Positions 27,445-42,400 of a stretch of 64,000 nt of DNA are shown here, piece after piece; within the stretch, counting starts at the first letter, position 1, and every line of letters starts with the position of its first letter. Both the position numbers and the translations under genes were made by a program. The notes under the pieces are model-generated. The model was not told where the DNA came from, searched no databases, and saw only the letters and a list, made by a program, of their open reading frames with translations. The stretch is from Polytrichum commune (lineage: Eukaryota; Streptophyta; Polytrichopsida; Polytrichales; Polytrichaceae), in NCBI GenBank assembly GCA_950295325.1, contig OX485803.1, positions 55,629,554 to 55,693,553 on the forward strand, in the 5' to 3' direction.

Positions 27445-30400
27445 CATTTTCTAACAAGATGCGAGGGATGTGAAGGTTGTGGACAACAATTCCTTGTAGG
27501 CAATTAGGAATTAGCATCACATGCATAGAAAAGTTCTTTTAATACGTTAAAATTTTCAAAAAACGTACCATTCGTGCCAAAATCTTTGTTGTTTCAGGAA
27601 TTGGGGGTTGCACAACTACATCGGGGTGATTCAGATAGCAATTTACTCTAAACAATCGAAGGCACTTCACATGTTTTGTCGCCGTAGGTGCCTACGCATA
27701 AAAACATTGCCAACCAAACTAGTCAATAGCTAGGTAGGTCAAGTTTCAAATCCAACAAGTTTTTTGTTCTCACACACTTGCGTTATTTCATGAGCTCAAA
27801 ACCATAAAACAAGAGTTGGGATCCATTTGTTTACATTCACTTTTTGTCCACAAAATAAAAAAGTAAATCGTCGTCGGAGGTGTGTGATAGCCATGTTCTT
27901 TAAAAACCACCTACCTTTCTCTCGAGGCTTTCTCGAAACAAAGAGTGGAGAGCACCCAAGCCATTGAGGATCATCAAGTTTAAAGCGCGGAAAATCTTCT
28001 TCTCCCAATATGCATAGTACAAAGCAAAGGAAGGTGCGGATCCCGTGCCCGTTCCCAACACTGCATCCTCAATCTTCTTAATAAGAGGCGTGATGGCTCG
28101 GTATCTGTGTTGTAATCCCATGATTAGGGTCAAAATAATTATAGAGTTATTATACTATGTCCCTTGGGCCCAAGTATATGTTTATAGATAATTATGTGTG
28201 AATTATGAGCTTCTCATAAATAAATAAAGAAATAAAAGTAACGCCCGTATCCATGTGTCGGCATGCATGTGAGCCCGTTAGCTGTATGTTGGTCATGATT
28301 AACCATGATGCAACAAAGCTTCTCATACATTCATATATTCAAGATGAACATGAATTACGTGGATCCATCTAAGAGGGTAGTTGTTTGGACTTTTTCGACT
28401 CATGATTGGGTCCCGCATGGGTAAGGTAGAGAACCGCTTGCAAGAATGGGAGTTGCCATAGTACATATGCCACTTCTGCACTAATCAAACTATTTTTCTA
28501 GGGAATACCCAGTATTTGGAAATTGTATTCTTAAAATCTAGAAATTAACATGGAGAAAATGATTTCTCCTTTAATCTGGGTTGTTGAATTAAAATTAGAA
28601 AATTCTCTTATAAATAATTGAAGTGGTACAAGTACTATGGTATGTTAGTGCTCCAACCCAAAAAATGGAAAATATTAGTATGCCATGTCAGCTAGGAAGA
28701 GGTTGGGATAGGGTAGGGTCCAATTGTGATAAGGTGTGCCAAAATTGTGTCATGCATTGCCCTTATTTCACACAAACATATCATTCATTAGCTTCTTGTA
28801 GCAAATTCTTTTTGTAGAATAAAAATATGCTATAAACTACATGTCCTAATTCTGTCAATCAAGCATGCAACCTCTTTGACATCTCTTTGAATAGTTATTG
28901 TGCTTTTATTTTGAGCTTTCCATAGGTGTATAGTCAAGACTTAACATAATTATAAACATTATCATCGTATTTCACTGATGGTTTCATAACACAATATTAT
29001 AATCACCAATACTTATATATTTTTTTGGTTTTTAAAATGCTTCCTCCTTTGTAATTGTCATTGTTCTCCTCTAACATGCATAATGTATCTCAGGCCTTCA
29101 AGCTAATAAACAAATAAACACCCACTTCCAATCATAAAAAATTACACAACATTATTCAACACTCCCTTTCATGTTTGGTGGACCTGAAAATTGGAGGGAC
29201 TTGTGCTCAAAACAAATATATGCTATGCTCACGTTTTTTTTTAAATTGGGTTAAGTCCAAGAGCCCAAGACCACATGGAATTATATATAGAAAGAGAACA
29301 AGCTTGTAACTTAAAAACTCACTGAGCCAAAAGGTCGTCCAAGACCATTTGTCGGCCGTGCTCCATGTGGTCGTAGAATTCCTATATGAAGGCACAATTA
29401 TGACTCATTAATTAATTAGAAGAAGAATCGTCTTTGCTTATCGAGGCCTATTTGGATGAGAAATTGTTTCATCATCCAGTCAGTACTATATGTCCAACGT
29501 AGTATGTTCTCCATATTACATGCAATTTTTCTTTTTTCTTTTTTCTTTTTCTTCTAAGTAATAATTCACCACAAAACAATCTATGCAAGAAGTGGAAAGT
29601 TGAATATAATTGTTGTTCCTTTGTGTCCACCAATCTTACACGTAAGTCAAGCATGTCACCATCCGTCACCGTGGGTTTAATAGGAATGAGCTTGGTCTTG
29701 CTTAGTGCTTCTATACATTTCTCAATATTGGCTGAGTTGCTTTGCACCTATGATGTCAAACCCCAACATAATATGGATACTTATTTTATAATGAAATATT
29801 ACAACCACCGAGATGGTTTTTCTCATTCAATAATAAACAACATAACATTTCTTATCTAGTGTGCACTTGTTCTTTGGGTTTTGAGGATATAACCATGGGA
29901 TGTACAAACCTTGTGCCAGGAGACTCGGGTTCAAGCTAAGTTGTAAGTATCCCATGGTTATATTCCCAAGGCCCATAGTTGCTTAGTAATGATACGGACA
30001 TGTGACCAGGTTAGCTCATCTGAATCACTCAATGCCTAAGAGCCCGAATGATATTGTTACTATTCTAAGTTGATAGCGTGTTAATAATGATGAAGTTGAA
30101 TATGTCAAACAAGTGGAGCAAAATTTCACAATAATAATACTCAACATCAACCCAGTGCAGTGTGGAGTCGGGGATTTGGTGAGCATAATGCCCCCATTTA
30201 TGCTTGACCTGACAAAGTGAACAATACTCAAACTAAATATTTTTCACGTTGCAAGAGTAAACAAACAACTTGCTTGCTCTCAAGCTTCCCCTGCTGGTAT
30301 TTGGATCTAGTTTTAATTTTCGAAAGCCACTGGACCTTTGATGTCATTGGCAAATCACTTAGCTGCTATAGCCCACGCATAGCTCAACACTAGCTCCAGT

Positions 30401-33400
30401 GAGCCAAGCATCTTCCCCCTTTAACTTTGGCTACATATTTGGCATAGGACCCTACGACTCCCCCTTTTGGAAAGGTTGCAAAGAAACCCCTTTGAGCAAT
30501 CTTATGTTACGTGACTCATATTCAAGTAGAATTGACCAAGGTCTAGTACTCCATAATCTCAACTCTTCCTTGAATGGTACTCCCTCCGTCCCAAAATTAT
30601 GTCCTACTCCTCGGAGTTTAATATCCCAAAATGTTTGTCCAACAAACCTTTTGAGATATTAAACTCTGGGGAGTAGGACCATAATTTTGAGACAGAGGAA
30701 GTACAATTTTTGTGCAAGTACTAATTTTCAATCAAGGTTTTAGCAATACACATTGACTTTAAGGTTTACACATTCTAGCATTGTTATGTTTAATTAGCAT
30801 CTAGTACCACTTAGGAAGGGCCTTATACATGATCAAAATACACATATTTACACTAAGGCCAATCACCTGCGCCACAACATTCCTAAATTCATTGATAGCA
30901 ATGGTGGAATTCTTGACAAAATCGGCAATGCCTAAGGCGTTCCATGTGAGATCGGAAAGGCCCGGATCAAGCGAGTGGTACAACTTATTAAGCCGTGACC
31001 TCAAGAGCCTCGCCTCCGTAGCATTCATCATCTTCAATGTCGCGTGATAATGCTACACACCACCAAACCCAAAGAACACCGTAATCAATGTGATGAAACT
31101 TCTCGTCAATAATTCCAACCCCAAATATGATTAATCTCCACCCGTCAAGAACACATGGTTTTTGAATAATAAACCTTAAAGTTGCTCAAGGTCTTCAAGC
31201 ATTTACGGATTGAAGGTGCAAGAGAAATGTCTGAAAAGTTTGTGGATCTACTCGGATTCCAAGACTTAATTAAGTTGGTGGAAATAATAGGTTTTCCAGA
31301 ATCCAACCTTGCAATGAATTGCATCGCATGAAAAAAATTCGAACCCTTGAAACTGAATTTCAGGGAGTTTCTATGGAAATTGAGATGACTTTCGATGAAC
31401 TTGTTAGACTTTCAATGTTAAATTGCTGGTATCACTCAAAAATACAAATAAAGTGTTGATTCGTAAAACATGGTGATCAAAGTTGAGTGCATTGTCATGA
31501 GAAGATGTACGATTACTTAAATCTCACATTTTGACATGCCAAAAGAAGGAAGAAAAAGAAATCTTATGTAAGACTTTTATATTTGAATACATCATAATCA
31601 ATACATATCAAGGTATAATATCAATGAGCCTCAAAACTGTCGTATGTACAACACACATAAAAGATAGAAATTAACGGCAACCATGTGTGAACATGGTGGT
31701 TAAAGAGCCTAGATATCGCATAAAGATGTATTCTTAATTTGTTTCTCAGTCAAAAACACTTGTATTTCAATGAAAGTAGTTTTTATTAAGAAATCACCAA
31801 AGATGAAGTTATTAATAACAAAAATTCACTTTTCTTCTATTCAAAGCTCTGTTGGGGGGTTTTTCTTGACATTTAAAGGCCAAAGTGGGTATACTACCCA
31901 AAGCCACACATGTCCTAAAACCAACACTATGTACCATCGTCATCTGCTCGAATCCCCCAAATGTATGACTGTGGCACATACAATCAATTTACAGTGACGA
32001 AGCATCGGTTGTGGGCATACTCACTTTCATGTAGGTTTGTGCTTCATTTTGGCAAAGTTGCAAGGTTTGTCCATTACACCTTTTATTACAATTAGTGTGG
32101 ACTACCATTAAGAGCCATCTACTCCTATGCATTTTCAATGAGTATTGAAATTTTTACAAGTACAATACATATAGATAATATGCATTGTATGCCCAAATCA
32201 AACCAATAGTTGATGGTTAGTTACATTTTATGGAACCTGTTATAGCACTGTGCAATTCCAAATGATAATCCACACATTTTGAAAGATTAAGTGGTATGAT
32301 TAAGTAAAGAAAAGGAAAAGAAAAGGAAAAGAAGTGTCAATGGTTCTTTGCCCCATCGTGAATGTGCGCCAATTCTTCTTATATTGATCATGGTTAGTGG
32401 CTTACATTGTTTGTGGTATTTAGTGTCACATACACTATTTGCAAAGGGCCTCAACTAGATGCCTAGAGGTCTCAAAATGTCACATCCACTAATTGTCAAC
32501 ATGATACTCTTCTTCAACATGAATAATTTTTGGACGTGAAAGAATATTTACATCATGACATTTAACGTAGCACATTGGGATACTTGAGATGATAGTTTTT
32601 TCATTTGAGTATGCATGAGGAAAATATTCTCGAGCATACTAATGCCGAGTGTCATTTATGTACACTTCAGTCGCCTTGCAAACCATTGTATAACATAGGC
32701 ATACACTTCACAACACAATTGAAACACACTCATGTCAAGATACTCGTAAGTGCACTTGAAACGCCAAGTGTCATGAGGTGACACTAATGATAAAGTTGCT
32801 GATCAGAAGTGTAGTAACCTAGCATACACCTCGATGTTGTAATAGGGTAAGTGGCATTATTGTGCATGTGACACATGATACCATATGTAATGTACTACTC
32901 TTACTTAATATTGAGAGTGCATGGTCATTGATTCATTCGATGCCGGAACCTTTCAAGGGCGAGAGCTTCATACCTGAAGCATGCTTTGTAAACCCTCGAG
33001 GTCTTTATCGTACTTGTCTTCTTGCAGTGTCACACTTAGCGAGAATTCGGGCAAGTTGAAGCCCATGGAATCCAGGTACTTGATTTCACGAATGACTTGC
33101 GCCAAACTTCGACTGAAGTTCACTTGAATTGCTAACCCTTCACCTTTGCGTAGAATGGGCTGCCATCGAAGACCAAGAATTGCATCAAAACCTCGGGGGG
33201 GGGGGCAGTGTGTTAAAAAGTTAAGGATATAGGTGCGAACAACCACTATTTTATAAGGGGGTATTATTTTCAATTCTCTTCTTTTTTTCACATGCTATCA
33301 TTATGTAAATTTCTACTTTGGGTAAATAGAAAAATGGCTTGCATTACTTATAATTCCAAATTACCTATTATTCCATACCCTATAGTACTTTAAAGATGTC

Positions 33401-36400
33401 CAGTGCCATTTTTGATACCCTATATTACTCTTAAGTCCATTTATAATTTTTTGCCCCCATGTTTTTTAAATACCCTATCATTTGTTCGCACGTATATTGC
33501 TACTCCAACCAATGACTACCCCCCCCCCCCCCCCGAGATCCAAACTCACAACAAAATGAGAGGCATGTGGACCCAAAACTCGCACTTTTAGCTCTCCACG
33601 TGTGGTTTGGGATTTTGAACACGCGATTTGTAAAATGTTACGAGGAAATTGGATTCGAGGTTCCTCGCAATTCTTGGAGCTCATACAAGTATGGTTTCAT
33701 TTTATCATGAATGTGATGGTTCAGTCTTTGTCGAGAGAAGTTCGGAAAGGGTTTTTTCTTGAATGATTAGGTTGACTATATATCGAGCTTTGAAAAACTA
33801 GCAAGATTGTAGAGCATGTAGTCAAATCTCTTTTGGATATGCGTTTATTTGGTGTTGGGTGTTAGAGATTCTACACTTGATCAAACTTCACTTAGACCTA
33901 GATCGTTTAAGAATACAATTAATCAAATTAGGCATGCTTATTATTTCTAGGTTGATGTGATTACGACCCAACATCATAACATTGCTCAGCACTAGGGCGT
34001 TGCACCCTAATGTTGGGAATTTTGAAAGCATTATGTCTCATTTATGATGGGCCACCTCCACAAAATAAACAATGGCCAACTTAAATGTTTCATTCCAATT
34101 TATTAGATGTCGCAGTTTTAAGTACTCTTCACTATGTGAAGGCAATCCGACAAGTGGGACCTACCGTGGGCTTCTCTCGCCAAAAAATTTAGAAAAAATA
34201 TCGAAGAAAAGCACTTGCCAACTAGCATGCATGCATGCATGTGGTGTGGGGGCTCTAATACTACCTAGGCAATTCCACTACAAAATCTCCGACCATGAGT
34301 GTTGGGCTAGCTACCAAGCCTAGTGCAGCCTTCCCTTTTTAGATAAAGGAACTCATCTGACCCTAGGTTGTGTAATGTTATGATTGACATGTACGTTGGA
34401 AATTAGAAGAATAACTCTAACACTTGAAGATTGTTGGGGATGTCATGAAACCATGGCAATTTCAACACTTTGCACGTTGAATCGTGCTTTACTCTAGCAC
34501 CACATCAAATTATTCATAGGTTTCAACCAACACTTGCTTTTGTGACAAGTGGGATACTTCACTCCAAAAATTGATCAAAAATCGTCAAAGTTGAATGCAT
34601 AACATTGCTAAGCCTCGTGTTCTCTCATGAAATCTAGGTAAAAGAGATGTCGTATTTCATGAGGACTTTGTTGCAGCACCAAGACTGAAGTTATCGTTAA
34701 GGTAGAAATACCATAACCCGTTAACCACCCTCTAGGCGCCGTGCACTAGACCGCCGTCATAATGGTGAAGTGCCAGTTCTAAAACGGATCATGGCTCGGC
34801 GGCAACTTCAATGCGTGTACACTTAATGTAGCCAATGGGAGTAAAGTGTTAATATACTCATGAGGTAACCGATTTAGGCGATGTTCTGTATGGAAATGCG
34901 GATTACCTGTGTTTGGTGTAGGGAGAATCTAGTGAATGAGTAGGGGGTTGGACAACTTTCCACTTTGAAAAATTGTAGAATTTTTTGTATAGGGTAGAAA
35001 AACATGAAACAACTTGCATTCTTCATGAATCCTTCTCGTCTATCTTGGAAATTTATCTCATGATTGTCAGACCGGATGTTCAATGCAAATCACCTTATTT
35101 TCACAGGTTATGGTATTTGTACCTTATTGGAGAACCATGTCGTGTTTATTCCCGACCCTGGGTTGAATTATTCTCATGCCAAAGGTAAGTGACAGGTGGA
35201 GCTTAGTACACTAAATAGGTAGATTAGTGTTGGAAACACTAATAGTCGACGAAAACGCTAAATGTAAATTGTCTCTATAGTGTTAGAACACTAAATGTCA
35301 ACTCTAACACTATTTGTACCAAGTAGTAACTTTAAATATTTACATGAGCGCATTTAGTGTTAGATGATATTTTGTAAATCTTGGAATGAAGAATTGAAGG
35401 AAGAAGAATATGAGAACCTCGTAAAAGGTATAATTTGTTCAAACCCTATTCAAACACTAATTGTAATATCAGTTGAAAATTAGTGTTTTAGGTAACTATT
35501 GCATCTAACACTAATCTTCATCTAATACTAATCTACCTATTTAGTGTAGTGATGACCAAGTTGTGCATTGAATTAGGGTTTGTGCATTGAATGGCATTTA
35601 GATGAAGTGGAAGACAAATAAATTGGGAGCAGAGGAGGATTGTAAGTTACTTGCTTCAAGTGATATGTGGCTTGGGAGTTCACTGTCTGTGCCCATTCCG
35701 TGACCCACGCTTTCTCAAATTGCATCATCTGTTTCGCTAACCCTCGATATTGAAAGTCCATCTGAACAACTAACAAGCTTAATAATGTCATTCACAAAGA
35801 AGAAACCTCGACTCGACTTTCATAAATCATAAATTAGAAAATTCACAAACTCAAGTGCATTGACCTCCTTGTGCATCATGAAATTCTATATGACATGTCT
35901 TTCAAAAAAATTCCCTTCAAAAGTGGAAGTCAGAATAAAGTCGTTTGTGAAAACGGTGGTCATATAATATATATATATATATATGTGACATGTAACTGAG
36001 ACCATATCATTTACATGAGCTCAAATATCCTTATATTTTATTTATAAGTGAAGTTATATATGCTCTAATCAAAATTTTGCATGTGATAAATACTGTTTTA
36101 CAAATAAGATCATTTTTGACACTTTAAACTTAACATACCAAAAAATAGTGTTATGTATCCCTTCATATGACTCCTTGACACCTAGAATGGGCTTCTTGAC
36201 CTTTAAGGGTTAAGGGTCTTGAGTGCTCAAAGTGTTTCATTCGGGATTATAGGTGTGGCTTCTCCTTTGAGTCCTTCAACATGCACATGTAGGTCTTCAA
36301 CCATGACCTGGTTCTTTAGGGGAAACCATCAATAATGTGATACCTCCCTAGCCCATCCAAGAGGCCCAAGAGGACAAAGAAGGGTAAATGGTCGTAACCA

Positions 36401-39400
36401 CATCAACACCCTCTCTCTCTTGGACCTTGTGATCATGAAGATTGATGGCTTAGGTTAAGGACATAGGAAGGAGAGGGTTATGAAATGTGAAAGCATCCTC
36501 CTCTCCAATCCCAAACAACCACCTCATGCGCCCAAATAGTAATGTAATTTGTTAAGGTGAGGTGATGTGGTTTCATGCACCTCTTGTGCAAATGGGCTCT
36601 TCATCATCTCGTTGCCTTGCGACTCGAAACATCGCATTGTCTTCCTAATTCGCATGAATAACGATCGAGCCCAATTGATTGATCCTGCCACAGGTGGCTG
36701 CATGCCCACTCGCATTTATTGTGAGGTGATTCTTCATGAACGTGCTCAAAAAATCGTAAAGTATGTGACCCTATTGCAGGCACTTCCAACTCCACATACA
36801 TTTATGACTTAGGAGTTGTCTCGTCAAATTAGTAATTGCGAACCACAATAATTGCTCGGGGGGTTCACTCCCTCTTATATTTTGCATACACGTGCGTTCA
36901 TGACCTATTTATTGGGGGGGTTATTTACCTTGCAGAAAAGATTATAAGGTGATGGTATTTTACATGTAAACATGTTTCATTATTTTAAAATCCCCTATTT
37001 TACATGTACATTTTTCCCAAAATTTATCTACAATGAATATATTGGACCCTATTTTTTATCGCACGTTGTTCTACGATTTTCGCCAATGAACCCCCCGAGA
37101 ATAGTTGTCGTTTCAAGTTCTAGAATCACAATACATATGCAAAAGTTATGAGAGTGCAAAGTGGACATTCAAAATCTTCTTAAACGGTCACTCCTGCCAA
37201 CCCAATAATTTTCGCTTTGGAACTTGGTAAATGTGCATAAATAGCTTGCACGAAATCCAATCTCATTGCAACACAAGTCTTTTGGGTGTTCGTTCTTGGT
37301 AACAAGCCTTGTCATGTACCACTCAAATATAGGAGTCCAACTAAGCGGGGTAAGCACATCGGTCCCACATTTCTTTACCAACATCCAATATTTCAAGTAC
37401 AAGAGCTTCTTTTTGACAATCACCGTGAAACAATTCTCTCAACAATCGATTTTTCTAGGTTGTTTTTGTGAAGGTGATTTGCATGCTCATTCCACCCACA
37501 AAGCCTAATCATGATGCTTATTGCCTATAGCTTAAGAGGTTGTTAAGCTCCATCCCAAGGTTTTCAAGGGTCGTTTCCGAGCTCAATAGTTTAGGATTTA
37601 GGGTTTAGGGTTTATGACATATACAAACTTTATGGATGAGATGAGCATACACATTTATTTGCTTGCAAATATCTCAACGCCAAAAGTTAAAAGTATCATT
37701 TTTACAATGACCATGTGTGTTGTAAGACAAACAACTACACTAAATATTGTATTTAGTGTCACTTACTATTTGGGATTATGCAATACTATAACTATTTGCT
37801 GTATATGTGATTTTTTTTTTAATTAACAAAGGTTTAATTGGTTGTTTGAACATTATGAAACATTAAAATCTTCACTTGATAAAAAGAAACATGGATAATA
37901 ATAAAAAGATTTAGCTATGTGTAACTCCAAATAGTACGTGACACTAAATATTATATATAGTGTAACAACCAACTCATTGCACTATAGCAATAGGTAATGG
38001 CCCTTTCACATGTGATGTGTGGATGAAAGTTATTTGCATGGATGAATTCCCATCAATCATTATTCATGTGACAAGGATGAAAACATGACCATATATTGTG
38101 ACATTTTATTGTCAGGCATTGTGACACTGTTCAATGAATAAAATAGATAACACCGTATTTGATAATCAGACCATTTTTCATGATCCGGAGATTAATTAAA
38201 TAAGGACTTGACATCCGAATTTCAAGCTAAGCAAGGCATGATTCACATCCACATGATCATGAAAACATCATGAAATCAATGTCCATGAGATTATTATTAT
38301 TATTATTATTTTCACCTGGTTCCGAGATATTGGAGGTGCCGCACGATCTTTTTGGAAGACTTCACGAGTGAAGTTTATCTCTTTCAGAAACTGCCATTAG
38401 AGCAAATTAAAACACCCACACCAATTACCAACTTAGAGTTTTAGCTTTTGTATGCAAATAAGCTTAGTGAGGACAAGGTAGCTGACCCATTCCCGACCAC
38501 CACTCCATTTTCGCAACTTAGGCCAACTTATTTCCGTGCAACATGATATCAATCTTCAATTAATGCTGACATGTCATGTTCAAAATCTAACTCAGCCAAT
38601 TGTCAGTGCTTAAGTTGACAACTAGGTTTAGATTGCAAGCATATTTATGTGCCATAATTATCGATTACAAGAATCAAGCATTCTCAGTTTTGTTACCAAT
38701 TGGTGATGGGATATAGAATAAGCTATATCACAAGTATAGGTCGAAGAGAATACACACTTGAAAAAATTCAAAGTAATTTGGTTATTGAAAAAATAAAAAA
38801 TAAAAAACCTTACAATAGACAAATTGCTTCTTATTTCTATTTCTCTATGTGAGGAAGTTTTTCCCTGATCATACCTAAGTTGAAGACATGCTTAAATTGC
38901 TTAGCTAATCGGGAATGGGTGGCTATCTTAGACTGATTGTTACCCAATATTTGTATGAAAAGTAAGATGAATCCTATTAAGGTCCCTCAATGAAATTCTT
39001 CAATTTCTTTTGTCATTGTGTTGATGTTGAAGTATTAAATCAACCTGAGATAATATGTCATTGAACTTCTCCATCATTTGTCTATTGATTGCGCCTTCGC
39101 GTTTGACGGTCTTGAAGCTTTGAAGCAACTTGAGAGCACCTACATAACAACGTGCAAATGCATGAGAGGGAGAAAGCATTCACTTTCACTCTCTCACAAG
39201 TTACCACCACGCTCTTATGAAATTGTCCTTGAGAGGGGGGAAAATTCCTGGGATCTAAAACATTTCATCTACCAAGTCGCGGGTCACTTCTATTGTTCCT
39301 TGACATCCACTAATAATGGACTACTAGAGTGGAGCCCATTACAATGCAACGTGGTGCTCCAACAATTTATATCCAATTATCACATCATTTATTAGAAACA

Positions 39401-42400
39401 ACCCTTGACGTAAAAGTAAATTGATAGAATATCTTAGCCGCGATGTTGGGAGTGCGCTAACATTTGCTTTTTGTCAAAGAGTTTGATGCATGTGAATAAA
39501 GCTACATGATGAGTTTTGGTGTGGTGATAACGCAACATAACATGCTAGACGAAAGCGTGGCACTTTAAGCATGACACGGATGAAATCATGACACTTTGCA
39601 ATCGAGAGGGGAAATTATCGCAAACAAGGCATACCTCTCATTCATCCAACGTAAAACCCCTAAATAGTGTGCATACCTTATGTTATTATTTTAAGTTTAT
39701 TTGACACCAAAAGTTTGTTTAAAAACGTCTTGGATTAGTCTAGTCCAAGTCATTTGAGATGAATAGGCCACAAACCTAATCTTGTTTTATTATTCTAAGT
39801 TTATATGACACCAAAATCTTGTTAAAAAACAACCTGGATTAATCTAGTCCAAGTCATTTGAGATGAATAGGTCACAAACCTAATCTTATGTCATTATTAT
39901 AAGTTTATTTGACACCAAAATTTTGTTTAAAAACGTGTTGAATTAGGTCCAAGTCATTTGAGATGAATAGGCCACAAACCTAATCTTATGTTATTATTTT
40001 AAGTTTAATCGACACTAAAATTTGACACTAAAATTTATTTGACTTTACTATTTAAAAACATCATGAATTAGTCTAGTCCAAATCAGTTGAGATGAATAGG
40101 CCACAAACCTAAGTATAGCAGGTCAACTTTTTATGCTGGATGAACGAGAGATACGCTCGTATGTGATAATTCCCTCATATTTTTCCAACACTAAAAAAGG
40201 TGGGGTGTGAAGTTTTTCGTGAGATTCACCTTCGGCACTTCGAAGCTTCTTGAACGAGGTGTCAATGAAGGCCTTGGTGAGCTCTTCGATTTTCACTTTG
40301 TCTTCGTCGAATTGGTACATCATTTGCCTCCACATCGCCGCATGCGCCTTGTCGAATGCATCGAACGGGAGGCTTTCCATGGGCATCACCATCTCACGCA
40401 CTTTCTATATATCATCCACCCCAAGGAGACATTATAACTAGGGTTTGAGTAACGTTGCACAAAACAAATTTTTCTTTTCCACAAATAATGATGCAAATGA
40501 GAGTATCGTTTGCGTCATCGACACATGGCCATTATTACAAGAATGAGGTTTTTGGAGGAAATGAACCCACAAATCACATGATGGAAACCCCATTTAGACA
40601 CGTAACAAAAGAGAAACAATTTTTATTGTGTGAGCGTCATTGTGGATGCGTGTTTTTCACAAACAACGCAATCGACGGCGTGTTCTTGATAAGAGCCGTG
40701 TCCGCATTTGATCTTGGTTTCCACAAATGTTGGGTCGGTTTACGTATGAAGAACTATGTTTGTCGTTTGTTTGAGGATTTGAGGGTATTGGATTGAAGAA
40801 TGTGTGGTGGTATTTCTCACATGTACAATAGCGTCAATGCCTTGAACATCTCCGGTGACCGTCTTGAGCTCGGGCCCAAGAAAGTAAAGAAATTCGTTGA
40901 CAACCTCCACAATATGCGCAAGATCGTTACAAATGGCGGACATGTATGATGTGCGTTCAAATAGCTTTTTGCGGTCAAACTCCCACCTACATTCAAATTG
41001 CAACCGCTAAACCACATCATTCAAAAACAAGAAAAAAACATAGGCATTAACGCTCACATAACATTATCCAGCCGATTATGGAGGGTGGGTGGGAATCAAT
41101 CTGATACTATTTGGCAACTATACCATGGTTATTCTCTTACCAACACTACTATCTTAGGATTTAGTCTGATAAAATCGGGTGAAACACTATCACTAAACAT
41201 TATTAGAATGAATCGGATGATATAATTGAATGATGTTATGAACATGAATGTGAGCCCGTTGACCCTATCATGTTCAAGAGTCCCCTCGGTATAGGATAGA
41301 GTTCATTGTCTACCTTGCAATAGGTGGGCTTTGTTTTCAATATCATTTAGAACAACTATGAGCAGTATCATTTGCATAGTATTTTTTGCTTTGGGGTTTT
41401 TGAAAGCATTATTCTTAAAAGGTTTGCCACATGACATACTTAGAATGGTTGAGACCAATATTGGCTAATTATACATGTTGCGGATGTTCACGCAGTTATG
41501 GACGAATGGTGTCCACAAGCCTCAAGTCATGCAATAGCTGACCATGTTACGATATGTGACCTTTAAGATTTTCTTATTTTTCTTATTTTCTCTCTCTCTC
41601 TATCATCGCAATTTGTGCACAATTAAACAAAAGTGAGAGTAGTAGCACCTTGGATCTCGTCCACTAACTTCTATTTTTTCACGGACTTGTAAGTAGATCT
41701 CACTCCAAGCTTCTAAGACGGATTTTGCGGCGGCCACCAGCGCGCTTGCTTCGGATGCAGGTTTTTTGGTCAAAGTCCGAAACTCAGTTTGTTCAGACAC
41801 TTTTTCAGCAATCTAAAGTCACACAAATTCTCATCAGCAACAATTTCATCTTATAAGGAATTTTTTTAAAGAAAAAAAAGAAAAAAAAGACCAAATCCGG
41901 CAACACCCAAGGTCATAGTAAATTTGCATAACAAAATTCAGCATGCTCCGAAGCTCTGCCACGGGCTTGGAAAATCATGGGGACTATTATTGTCCACATA
42001 CTATTCTTGTGTAGATTCACATGAGAACCTCTATTCAAAGTCTGAATTGGAAAAGTCGGCAACGTAACTAACTGATATGGGCATTCTAAAAGTGTGTGTT
42101 TTAGATGGACAAAAGTCACCATGCACGATTGAAATGGACAAGCTCACTTCTAGTGGGTAGAGTGATGTAAGATATCTAGTATCTCGTACTACATGGACTT
42201 TACGCAATGTTACAATGATTTACATCGAACGTACTAAGCTTTTTTCAAGAAAATGTTTTATGTTCTACAATGTCAAGTTTTTATGTTGGCTAGATGAGAG
42301 GTACACTCGTATACGATATTTCCCTCTCTCCAAATAGAGTAGAGTAGAGTAGAGTAGAGACATTGAATAGGAGGAAGCCTCTCGAAACAAAGTTGCTTGT

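Noticed and set aside
37169-37508. Overlapping frames on both strands as an extra dynein exon
   Set aside because: Exons 12 and 13 join in phase with the conserved ISRNQ-PPVAG sequence, leaving no room for an exon between them.
39677-40110. CRISPR-like regular array
   Set aside because: Units are tandem without unique spacers, and the DNA is eukaryotic.
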